From Bacteroidota bacterium (GTDB taxonomy: Bacteria > Bacteroidota > Bacteroidia > Bacteroidales > VadinHA17), in the NCBI GenBank assembly GCA_029547705.1, contig JAKPOU010000002.1:1-42138 (forward strand): a stretch of DNA of 42,138 nucleotides, written 5' to 3'. Below, piece by piece: positions 34,857-42,138 of the stretch. How positions within the stretch are numbered: position 1 is the first letter of the stretch; the number at the start of each line of letters is the position of its first letter. The notes beneath the pieces are model-generated. The model had not been told where the DNA came from. It did no database searches and saw nothing but the letters and a program-made list of their open reading frames with translations. The position numbers and the translations under genes were made by a program.

Positions 34857-34989
34857 GCTATGAGCGGAGAGCGGGGGGCTGGAAGCTATGAGCGGGGAGC
34901 GGGGGGCTGATCCGCAGGTTTATTTTTGCCCCCTGCCCTGTGCTCTTTGCTCCCAGCTCCCTGCTCCCAGCTCCCTGCCCCCAGCTCAC
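34857..34989. repeat. GC-rich low-complexity repeat cluster
   Basis: Two 25-base copies built on GCTATGAGCGGNGAGCGGGG (34857-34881 and 34885-34909; one mismatch, period 28) are followed by three 14-base units of the type TGCTCCCAGCTCCC (34948-34989, the third diverged). The two groups are partly complementary, so the transcript could fold. Similar GGGAGC-type clusters are common between Bacteroidota genes. Confidence 0.85.
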
Positions 34990-34998
34990 AGCCATCAG

Positions 34999-37900
34999 TC
35001 AGTCTTTATAAATATACCAGTATGCCAGCGGAATGAAGAACAGACTTACAAATGTTCCCAGTGACATTCCGCCCATCAGAGCCAGAGCCATGGGCCGCTG
35101 AAGCTCTGCTCCTATACCTGAACTGAAAAGCATTGGCGCTGTTGATACAAGTGAAGCCATTGCAACCATCACTATCGGCTTTAATCTCCGGGAACCTCCC
35201 GTGTAAATAGCTTCTTTTAGCCCCATCCCTTCCCTCCGGAGATTATTAATTGTATCAATCTTCAATATGGAGTCATTGATAATAACCCCCGACATAACTA
35301 TAAGTCCGATCATTGTCATAATGTTTATAGTACCTCCCCAGAGTTTTATAAGCAAAAGGGCGCCGGCGATATCAATCGGGATCTCAAGTAATACAACGAG
35401 CGGTTGCGTAAGCGATTCAAACTGAGCGGCAAGAATAAAATAGAGCAGTAACAGCGCTACTATCAATACTATTGAAAGCTCTTTGAAAAGCCGCTGACCT
35501 GATATAAGCACGCCACTGAACCTCACCTCAAATGCAGGATCTTCCGTGACGAGTGCTTTTATCTCTCCCGTGATCTTTGAAGGCGTATTAGTCTCAATAT
35601 TCATATTTACAGGCACATACTCGCTGTGCATTCCGCCTTTTATGGTCTTGTAATCATGTATTCTCTGTATCTTTACAACTTCACTTACAGGAATCGACCT
35701 GTTTGTATTATTCAGGACATATTCCGAGGATATAATTTCGTTTATCTGCTTTTCTTTTCCCGACAGTACTATGGGAAGCAATTCATACGATGCTCTTAAT
35801 TCACCGATATTGTTCTTGTTCAGCGATGTTTTCAGCGTGTTGTACAGTGTCATCGGATCAATATCATACAAGAGCATTTTGTCTGCATCCAGCCTCAGAA
35901 GTATTTTATTCTCCAGCGAAGGCGGAGTAATACCTGCATCCGGCCAGTTTTCCTGAAGCTTATTCACAATACCCGTCATCTGATCAACGGGAGGCACCTT
36001 TTTTTCCTTCATCAGGCTCACTTCAACAATAAGTGGCGATTCCGAGGCTGAAAATATCTTTTCAAAAATATTCTGTTGCGGCTTTACATCAATGGTGGCT
36101 CCGGGGTAATTATTACTTATAAATTCATAAGCATTTCTCTCAATATCATCACGAAGGGAATAATCGTTTGCTTTCACATAAACCCTTGCCTGAGTGTATG
36201 ACTGATCATAATCACGGTTAAAAAGGAATTGCTGTTCTCCTATGAATAAATTAGTCTGCAGGGTCAGATTGTCATTGTAATCAACTAATTCCTTTATCCT
36301 TCTGAGATTCTCATTAATCTCAATGTTCTCATTCCAGTCGACTGATATCACAATCTCATCCTGCTTTACTGCTGGGAATTTTTCCTTCTCCAAGTTGATA
36401 AACTGCCACACCATCAGCAGTATTATCAGCAGGAATGTTATCATTGTAGCCGTACGATATCTGAAGAAGAAGGTCATCCCTGCTTCATACCTGTCTTCCA
36501 ATCCTTTAAGGCTGATCTTTCTGACAATCTTTGTCAGGAATCCTTCTTTTCCGCTTTTATAAATCAGGTAATAAATAGTGGGAAGAAGTGTTATACCGAC
36601 AAGAAGCGATACACCCTGGCCGATAACAATGGCTATTGCCTGGTCGTAAAAGAGAGCTCCTGAAATACCACTGAGGAAAATAAGAGGAATAAAAACCGCG
36701 CATGTAACAAGTACCGAAGAAATAAGCGGTGTTATCACTTCATTCGTACCCCTGATACAGGATTCAACAAGCGAGAGTCCCCTGTCGATCCATTGTGTTA
36801 TGTTTTCAATTATAACTATTGAGTTGTCGATCATCATCCCTATGCCGAGTATCAGTCCGGCAAGTGAAATAACATTGATTGATAATCCCGCCACATAGAA
36901 AAACAGGAGGCTTATAACCAGCGTTGCAGGTATACTGAATCCTATTATCAGAGGTGATTTGGCATCTTTCAGGAAAAAGAACATTAGAAAGAATGCAAGT
37001 ATACCTCCTGCAAAAAGGCTTTCCCTGAGATTTGAGATTGAATAATCGAGCAGTCGTGTCTGGTCCTGTGATATCTCAAAATCCATTCGCGGATAATCCT
37101 TCCTGAAAATATTGATCATTTCCGCCATCTTTTCCTCAAGGGAAGCCATTCTTGCTGTCGACTCCTTGATTATCGCGAGAGAAATTGCTCTTTTTCCATT
37201 AGAATAATACAATCCCGCCGGCCTCGCCTGCCGTATTCCTATATCGGCAAAATCCTTGAGCTGTAAAAGCCTGTCACCTGATTTTATATAGATATTCCTT
37301 ACATCCTCGGGATCCTTCAGATATGAACTGAACTCGAGGTTGTACAGGTATTTTCCGTCCCTTACGAGTATGCTGCCTATGTTGATATTATTAAGACTTA
37401 CCGTCCGGGTAATATCATTCTCCGTTATACCCAGACCATGCATCTTTTTGCTGTCGGGACTGATATAAATCTCCCGTTTTATCTGTCCCGTGATATCGGC
37501 CATACCCACTTCAGGCAACTGTTCAATTCTTCTTTTAATGACAGTCTCTGCAAATTCGCTCAATTCAATGAACTTCTCCTCACCCGCGTTTTCATCCGTA
37601 AGTGTTATGTTGAGCAGAAAGACCGGTATATCCGTGGCGCTTGCCTTTATTATCCTTGGCCTCTCAAGGTCGCGCGGGAGGTTGTTCATGGCAGCGTCAA
37701 TCTTTTCGTTTACTTCCATGAATGCAAGATTGACATCATTGCCGAACTTAAACCTCAGCCTTATATGCGCGCTTCCGTTTCGTGATTCGGATTGAATATC
37801 ATCGAGACCCGGTACCTGAAGTAGGTTCCTTCGTAACACGCTTACCACAGTGTTCTCAATCTCTCTTGCGCTTACATCAGGCCGTGATATGGCAACGGTG

Positions 37901-38028
37901 ATCTCAGGGATATCAATATCCGGCATCAGTGATACAGGTAATCTGAGAGAAGCAACAATCCCTAGCAGGATGAGTGCAAGGAAGGTCATTGTTACTGCTA
38001 CAGGCCGCGTTATTAGGAATCTTACCAT
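34999..38028 (-). CDS. RND efflux permease (HAE1/AcrB-like), proton-active partner
   Basis: Inner-membrane pump subunit of 1009 residues, the usual RND length. The N-terminus VRFLITRPVAVTMTFLAL, PVSLMPDIDIPEI and the porter-domain start are typical of HAE1 transporters. TM4 carries GLILGIGMMIDNSIVIIEN, with Asp401 at the place of AcrB Asp407, so the proton relay is kept. The second half has PLVVLLEIPIDIAGALLLIK and GLIVMSGVIINDSILKID at the TM10-TM11 region, and the C-terminus is PLAYWYIYKD. It lies 124 bases downstream of the other permease gene in the same orientation, after a fusion-protein gene, so the three form one efflux operon. Substrates cannot be predicted. The promoter is outside the window. 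Confidence 0.95.
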   Translation of the reverse strand: MVRFLITRPVAVTMTFLALILLGIVASLRLPVSLMPDIDIPEITVAISRPDVSAREIENTVVSVLRRNLLQVPGLDDIQSESRNGSAHIRLRFKFGNDVNLAFMEVNEKIDAAMNNLPRDLERPRIIKASATDIPVFLLNITLTDENAGEEKFIELSEFAETVIKRRIEQLPEVGMADITGQIKREIYISPDSKKMHGLGITENDITRTVSLNNINIGSILVRDGKYLYNLEFSSYLKDPEDVRNIYIKSGDRLLQLKDFADIGIRQARPAGLYYSNGKRAISLAIIKESTARMASLEEKMAEMINIFRKDYPRMDFEISQDQTRLLDYSISNLRESLFAGGILAFFLMFFFLKDAKSPLIIGFSIPATLVISLLFFYVAGLSINVISLAGLILGIGMMIDNSIVIIENITQWIDRGLSLVESCIRGTNEVITPLISSVLVTCAVFIPLIFLSGISGALFYDQAIAIVIGQGVSLLVGITLLPTIYYLIYKSGKEGFLTKIVRKISLKGLEDRYEAGMTFFFRYRTATMITFLLIILLMVWQFINLEKEKFPAVKQDEIVISVDWNENIEINENLRRIKELVDYNDNLTLQTNLFIGEQQFLFNRDYDQSYTQARVYVKANDYSLRDDIERNAYEFISNNYPGATIDVKPQQNIFEKIFSASESPLIVEVSLMKEKKVPPVDQMTGIVNKLQENWPDAGITPPSLENKILLRLDADKMLLYDIDPMTLYNTLKTSLNKNNIGELRASYELLPIVLSGKEKQINEIISSEYVLNNTNRSIPVSEVVKIQRIHDYKTIKGGMHSEYVPVNMNIETNTPSKITGEIKALVTEDPAFEVRFSGVLISGQRLFKELSIVLIVALLLLYFILAAQFESLTQPLVVLLEIPIDIAGALLLIKLWGGTINIMTMIGLIVMSGVIINDSILKIDTINNLRREGMGLKEAIYTGGSRRLKPIVMVAMASLVSTAPMLFSSGIGAELQRPMALALMGGMSLGTFVSLFFIPLAYWYIYKD

Positions 38029-38039
38029 TTTCTTTGTTT

Positions 38040-38056
38040 TGCAGGTCTTGCAGACC
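38040..38056 (-). repeat. Nine-base minisatellite copy between the RND genes
   Basis: On the minus strand this reads GGTCTGCAAGACCTGCA, about two units of the nine-base repeat found at 34772 and 38163. It lies just upstream of the start codon of the 1009-residue permease. Confidence 0.6.
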
Positions 38057-38152
38057 GCTATTTGTTTTTATTTGTTGACTGTAAGTACTTCATGAAACTG
38101 CTGATACTGTTGATCAATCGTTGGCATAATTCCACTATTTGATAATAAATTC

Positions 38153-41100
38153 CTACTCTCCCTGACTTGCATGACCTGCACGACTTGCATTACCAGCAGG
38201 ACTTGCATTACCAGCAGGACTTGCACGACTTGTACGATCAATTTTTCCTAACATTATGGGCTGATACACCACCAAACCCACTACACTGAATACCAGCCCC
38301 CCGATCGTGCCTGCTGCCAGAGCAAACCAGAATCTTTCATCCCTTCCGGTAAGAAGAAAGGGAATAAGCCCTACAATTATCGATAGCTTCGTAAGTATTA
38401 TGGGAATAATCTTGCCATTGAATGCTTTTAAATATGCAATACGTTCGGGAAGAGCAGGTTTATTCCGTCTTAAGCTGTTGAAATCATTCAGTATATAGAG
38501 TGTCGCGTTCACGACTATTCCGCACAGCAGAATGAGCGCTGCAAAAACACCTTCATCTGCATTTATCCTGAAAATATGAAATGTGAGAAAGACGCCGATA
38601 AATGAAAATGGGATCAGACTGATAACCGTGAAAGGCTGTCTGAACGATTCAAGAAGAATGGAACAAATAAAATATATGATAAGTATCACAAGAAAAATAA
38701 GGTGATAATTCGCTTTTCCCTGGTCCCACGAAAAGCTGTATGATTCACTCTGTGCCGTGTAACCGAGTGGAAGCATTGAATTTGTCTCGTCAATATTTCT
38801 CTGAAGAATAATATTTCCAAGTTCATAATTGCCTATGAAATCATAGCCTACTGTAATAACATACTGTTGATCCTCACGGCTTATAGTATTGTCAGTTACT
38901 TCTGTGCTAACGGTTGAGAAATCCTTCATCTTGACACTCTTGTCCGAATGTGTTCTGACCGGTGTGTTTATAAGGTTCCAATAATCATATTCATAAGCCT
39001 GAAGGGCCCTTATCGAAACAGGCGCCATAAAACCATTTATATATGCAGTATGAAAGGGAGATGAGCTTCTTGAATATCTAAGCGCTTCAGAATAGGCCAG
39101 CGCAACATCCGAATTGTTTTCCGTAAGGTAATATTTATCCATATCAAGCCTGTTCCTGTAGACTTTCCTTGTGGATCTGATAATATATCCGCTTGCTCTG
39201 GTACCAAGCAGGTAAACATCCTTTATCCTGCCCCTGCCGCTTTCAATGAGCCTTTCCTTTAAAGCGTCTGCATAATTGTAAAGCTCATCATAGTTATATC
39301 CTTTCATGGCAACAGAATAAGTTGTACGGATATAGTCGCTGTAAACCTGGTTGCTGAATGCCTTTCCCACCCCGTAAACCGATGCATGATAGCTGCCAAT
39401 GCTGTTCATATAATCTTCAATCTTTATTTTAAGGATGAAAGGAAAGATTGAAAAATCATGTTCCGGCCTGAAGTTAATATTAACAATTGCACTCTCTTCA
39501 CTGTAGATACTGGTTGTGAACATTTCTATCTCATCATAAGCAGCCAGCATATTTTCGAGCCCAATGCATACATCATTAATGTCTTCTATGACAAGTCCCT
39601 GCTCACTTAGTCCTATGTTAACGGTCAGACGCGTTCTCTGAACCTCTTCAGACCCTCCGTAGTAAAAATAAAATCTGCTGTTCTTAACCTTGTCGTTAAA
39701 TAGTCTGAATGTGCCTCCAAGCGCCTTATTTATGACAGGTTTAACTTTCTGGACATATTTGCTGTTACCAAAAGTCTTATTATAGAGCTTCCCGAACCGT
39801 GTAAGATCTTCTTCCCTGAACTGCCGCGAATGGTCTTTCGGCAGTGAGTCAGGCATATAGAAAACAGGAAGACCAAAGATCAGGATCGCGGCAATGATGA
39901 ACACAGTCCGGTAATGAATTATGAAATCAATGCTCCGGAGATAATGCTTCGAGATTTTTACGATTCTTCTTTTTCTTCTTATTACAAGTGCATTATATTT
40001 TGGGGCAAGCCTGATCTTTGTAAGAAGCGAGGGAATGAAAAAGAGAGCCACTGCCAGAGAAACACTGAGGTTAATTATAACAACAGCCGCAAAATCCACC
40101 AGGGTAACTTTTGAGGCTTCATCGAGAAAAAATATGACGACCAGCGCTCCGATAGTCGTGAGTGTTGCCGCGAGAAGTGAGATGCCCACCTTCCTGTTCC
40201 CCTGATACCTTATATGATCGGTCATCACTATCGTATTGTTAATGATAATCCCAAATGAGACCGTTATGCCGGCAAGAGAATAGAGATGTATCTCGAGTTT
40301 AAAGAAGTAATAGAATATGAATGCAATGAAGATATTGGCCGTAAGGCTTATAGCAATGATGAGCAGGTATTTTGTTTCGCGGCTTATTGCCAGAACAAAG
40401 AGCAGAAGAAGTATAACAGAAAGTATTGCACGGAAAATATTCTTCGAGATCTCTTCTTTAATGAAAATAGTATTATCCAGGGATGTTCTGATGCTGTAAC
40501 CCGGCGGAAGTTCTTTTTTTATCCTTTCAATCTCTGTCTTTACGGCATCTGCAACTTTTATATTATTGACATTTTTCCCTGCATTTACAGTGAGGTTTAC
40601 CGTGTTAAGTCCGTTTATCCTGTAATAGCTATGTGGCCGTTGATCTTTCAGCTTTATCTTTGCAACATCAGTAAGATGAATAATACGGCCGGATGACTTT
40701 GCAACAGGAATGTCTTCCCATCTGAAGGTTTCTTTGTTATTGCCTGTAAGTGTGAGGTAAGTCCGTTTAGCCGTTCCTCCGGCCACGGTTTCGGTGGCTC
40801 CTCCTATTTCGAGTTCAAGAAGAAAATTATCTATTGCTTTGCTTATTGATGATGAACTTACTCCTGTTGCCGAAAGTTTATCCTGATCATAGATTATCTC
40901 CCATTCGAGGGGTGTTGCACCGTAGATATTCACACTGTACACCCCCTCAACAAGTGATATGGCGGGCTTGATCTGCTCTTCTGCAAGAGTATAGATATAT
41001 GATGCGCTTGCATTTCCGTTTATCTGGAAGCTTAGTATGGCAGAGCCTGCCTGGTTGGACGGCATATTCATTGAAATGACAGGATAGGAAACCTTTTGAG

Positions 41101-41464
41101 GCAGTCTGCCGCGTGATTCCCTCATGAGTGATGCGACTTCAAACTTTTTTGCTCTCAGATCAACATTTTTATCAAATTCAACATTTATCTGCCCGCTTTC
41201 ATTATTTGTTATTGAAGATATTTTCTTAACTCCGGTAACTGTCGACAACACTCCTTCCAGCACTGTTGTGACATCCTGTTCAACAACCCTGACCGGAGCT
41301 TCAGGCCAGTTCCATGAAATTGTCAGAGAAGGAAGATAACGTGTAGGATTAAGCTGAACGGAAAGCAAAGGGATCATTGCCGCACCTGCAATGATCAGCA
41401 TTACAAATAGTATGTTGACTGTGAATGTGGAGAAGAAGGTACTGTATTGAGGCTGGTTTTTCAT
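38153..41464 (-). CDS. RND efflux permease, long variant lacking the TM4 proton-relay Asp
   Basis: A 1103-residue RND permease that is about 90 residues longer than its partner. The first transmembrane segment (about 15-36), the porter domain and two sets of membrane helices are present, so the frame is intact. At TM4 it reads GIIINNTIVMTDHI, placing Asn409-Asn410 where AcrB has Asp407-Asp408; the equivalent of the relay Lys is also not obvious (GIVVNATLYILNDFN). Loss of these residues suggests that it does not move protons by itself and works as a partner subunit. Its C-terminal tail TSRASPAGNASPAGNASRAG is encoded by a nine-base minisatellite. The ATG overlaps the fusion-protein stop as ATGA, so translation is coupled. 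In E. coli MdtBC, two unequal RND subunits also form one pump. Confidence 0.93.
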   Translation of the reverse strand: MKNQPQYSTFFSTFTVNILFVMLIIAGAAMIPLLSVQLNPTRYLPSLTISWNWPEAPVRVVEQDVTTVLEGVLSTVTGVKKISSITNNESGQINVEFDKNVDLRAKKFEVASLMRESRGRLPQKVSYPVISMNMPSNQAGSAILSFQINGNASASYIYTLAEEQIKPAISLVEGVYSVNIYGATPLEWEIIYDQDKLSATGVSSSSISKAIDNFLLELEIGGATETVAGGTAKRTYLTLTGNNKETFRWEDIPVAKSSGRIIHLTDVAKIKLKDQRPHSYYRINGLNTVNLTVNAGKNVNNIKVADAVKTEIERIKKELPPGYSIRTSLDNTIFIKEEISKNIFRAILSVILLLLFVLAISRETKYLLIIAISLTANIFIAFIFYYFFKLEIHLYSLAGITVSFGIIINNTIVMTDHIRYQGNRKVGISLLAATLTTIGALVVIFFLDEASKVTLVDFAAVVIINLSVSLAVALFFIPSLLTKIRLAPKYNALVIRRKRRIVKISKHYLRSIDFIIHYRTVFIIAAILIFGLPVFYMPDSLPKDHSRQFREEDLTRFGKLYNKTFGNSKYVQKVKPVINKALGGTFRLFNDKVKNSRFYFYYGGSEEVQRTRLTVNIGLSEQGLVIEDINDVCIGLENMLAAYDEIEMFTTSIYSEESAIVNINFRPEHDFSIFPFILKIKIEDYMNSIGSYHASVYGVGKAFSNQVYSDYIRTTYSVAMKGYNYDELYNYADALKERLIESGRGRIKDVYLLGTRASGYIIRSTRKVYRNRLDMDKYYLTENNSDVALAYSEALRYSRSSSPFHTAYINGFMAPVSIRALQAYEYDYWNLINTPVRTHSDKSVKMKDFSTVSTEVTDNTISREDQQYVITVGYDFIGNYELGNIILQRNIDETNSMLPLGYTAQSESYSFSWDQGKANYHLIFLVILIIYFICSILLESFRQPFTVISLIPFSFIGVFLTFHIFRINADEGVFAALILLCGIVVNATLYILNDFNSLRRNKPALPERIAYLKAFNGKIIPIILTKLSIIVGLIPFLLTGRDERFWFALAAGTIGGLVFSVVGLVVYQPIMLGKIDRTSRASPAGNASPAGNASRAGHASQGE
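38163..38234 (-). repeat. Eight-unit nine-base minisatellite coding the RND C-terminal tail
   Basis: On the plus strand eight consecutive nine-base units read TGACTTGCA, TGACCTGCA, CGACTTGCA, TTACCAGCA, GGACTTGCA, TTACCAGCA, GGACTTGCA, CGACTTGTA. In the minus-strand gene they give a Ser/Ala/Gly-rich tripeptide repeat at the very end of the 1103-residue permease. Units of the same type occur at 34772 and 38040. Confidence 0.93.
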
Positions 41465-42138
41465 TCCTCCCTCACGATGGTTTCATGTGCAAGGTTGACA
41501 TTTCCTCTGACGATAACCAGATCACCGGCATCAAGTCCTTCCTTTACGGCAACACTTGTACTGTTCTCAGCCTCAACAGTGACATACTTCCATATTGCCA
41601 GTGAGTCCTGGCGTACAAAGATGACATCTCTTCCCTGTCTGATTACAAGAGCTTCTTTAGGCACCACGAGACGGTCAGGAAAGGGTTTCCGGATGACTAC
41701 CTTAACGTTCATACCGTCGATGAGCTTTCCGTTATTCCGGAACCGGGCTTTAACCTTCACCATTCCGCTTTCATCTACCTGGGGATTTATCTGTGTTATC
41801 CTGCCCTCCAGGAGGGTACTGTCATTAATGAACGGGATAATACCCACGGGCATATCCTTATCAATAAAACCATATTCCGATTCTATTACAGGGAACTCCA
41901 CCTCCATCACCTCATCAAAAATAACTGTACAAAGGCTTTTATAATTCTGGGAAGGATTCCAGCGCGTGGCTTCGAGATTTGCCACAATACCGCTTATAGG
42001 GGCATTGACGCGTGTATTGTTGTAATTATATTCTGCAATCGCGAGGGCAGTTAAAGCATCATTAAGACCGCTCCGGATCCGCGAATTCCTGATTTTATCT
42101 GCCGAAAGGCCTGTTGTGTCAGCCGCGTAGTAACTGCT
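41461..42138 (-). CDS. RND membrane-fusion protein (HlyD/AcrA family), 5' part outside the window
   Basis: Periplasmic adaptor that joins the RND permease to an outer-membrane channel. Only the last 225 codons are seen; the frame is open to the window edge and continues upstream of the apparent Met (a GTG at 41985). The visible part starts in the coiled-coil hairpin (LNDALTALAIAEYNYNN), continues through the second lipoyl half (VNAPISGIVANLEA), the beta-barrel (ARFRNNGKLIDGMNVKVVI) and the membrane-proximal domain (VVPKEALVIRQGRDVIFVRQ), and ends with VNLAHETIVREE. Its TGA overlaps the start codon of the 1103-residue permease. The signal or lipid anchor, the first lipoyl half and the promoter lie beyond the window, and no TolC-like gene is present here. 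Confidence 0.92.
   Translation of the reverse strand, partial: SSYYAADTTGLSADKIRNSRIRSGLNDALTALAIAEYNYNNTRVNAPISGIVANLEATRWNPSQNYKSLCTVIFDEVMEVEFPVIESEYGFIDKDMPVGIIPFINDSTLLEGRITQINPQVDESGMVKVKARFRNNGKLIDGMNVKVVIRKPFPDRLVVPKEALVIRQGRDVIFVRQDSLAIWKYVTVEAENSTSVAVKEGLDAGDLVIVRGNVNLAHETIVREE

Larger units (their letters stand above)
34578..34998. other. Gene-free spacer of 421 bases between the ATPase and the efflux operon
   Basis: From the ATPase side it holds an AT-rich promoter region (34578-34680), an unremarkable stretch, two copies of a nine-base CGACYTGCA repeat near 34772-34789, and a GC-rich repeat cluster at 34857-34989 next to the stop codon of the RND permease. I found no open frame with coding character and no structural RNA. 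Confidence 0.7.

Noticed and set aside
38163..38234. Possible CRISPR or tRNA-like element
   Set aside because: The units are nine bases long, contiguous and in frame within a long gene.
38153..41464. Reading the long RND permease as a pseudogene because it lacks the relay Asp
   Set aside because: The frame is intact over 1103 codons, all major RND regions are present and translation is coupled to the fusion-protein gene, so a specialised partner is more likely.
1..42138. tRNA, rRNA and known riboswitches
   Set aside because: Intergenic regions were read for cloverleaf or conserved rRNA and riboswitch sequences and none was convincing, although this was done by eye only.

Overview
The window is chromosomal DNA from a member of the Bacteroidota, most likely Bacteroidales or Marinilabiliales. 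A SusC/SusD pair, many Sec, lipoprotein and Tat signal sequences, the absence of Shine-Dalgarno sequences and several TAnnTTTG-type -7 boxes all point that way. It has three parts: a long glycan-utilisation locus (about 1-33,070), a short decayed and mobile patch followed by a stand-alone AAA ATPase (about 31,980-34,600), and most of an RND efflux operon on the minus strand (34,999 to the window end).

Locus layout. SusC and SusD (186-5203) are closed by a strong terminator. A small convergent lipoprotein gene follows. A long plus-strand block (6051-22,452) comes next: polyol-permease-like MFS transporter, Ser-type sulfatase, alpha/beta hydrolase, DUF4434-like Tat lipoprotein, two FAD-dependent oxidoreductases, Tat-exported GH20-like protein, second Ser-type sulfatase, two-domain esterase, DoxX-TIM-barrel fusion and NodB-type deacetylase. 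One minus-strand gene (DUF5916/CBM9-like outer-membrane protein) interrupts the series. A second plus-strand block (25,118-31,963) holds two more alpha/beta hydrolases, a 963-residue TIM-barrel lipoprotein that I cannot assign to a known glycoside hydrolase family, and a Tat-exported Gfo/Idh/MocA oxidoreductase. A truncated ceramidase-like gene lies just beyond.

How the genes may work together (inference). SusCD would import an oligosaccharide or glycolipid. Sulfatases, esterases and the deacetylase would strip sulfate, acyl and N-acetyl groups. The unclassified TIM-barrel proteins and the redox enzymes would then open the backbone. No textbook GH or PL gene is recognisable. There are four redox-type proteins (two FAD, one Gfo/Idh/MocA, one DoxX fusion), so an oxidation-assisted degradation pathway is the most interesting possibility here. 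The locus has no visible regulator and no sulfatase-maturing enzyme; both must lie elsewhere.

The efflux operon encodes a membrane-fusion protein (cut by the window end), a 1103-residue RND permease and a 1009-residue RND permease. The longer permease has Asn-Asn where the TM4 proton-relay Asp is expected, which suggests a heteromeric pump with one proton-inactive partner. Related nine-base minisatellite copies occur in the intergenic DNA and form the coding tail of that permease. No tRNA, rRNA, CRISPR array or intact insertion sequence was seen.
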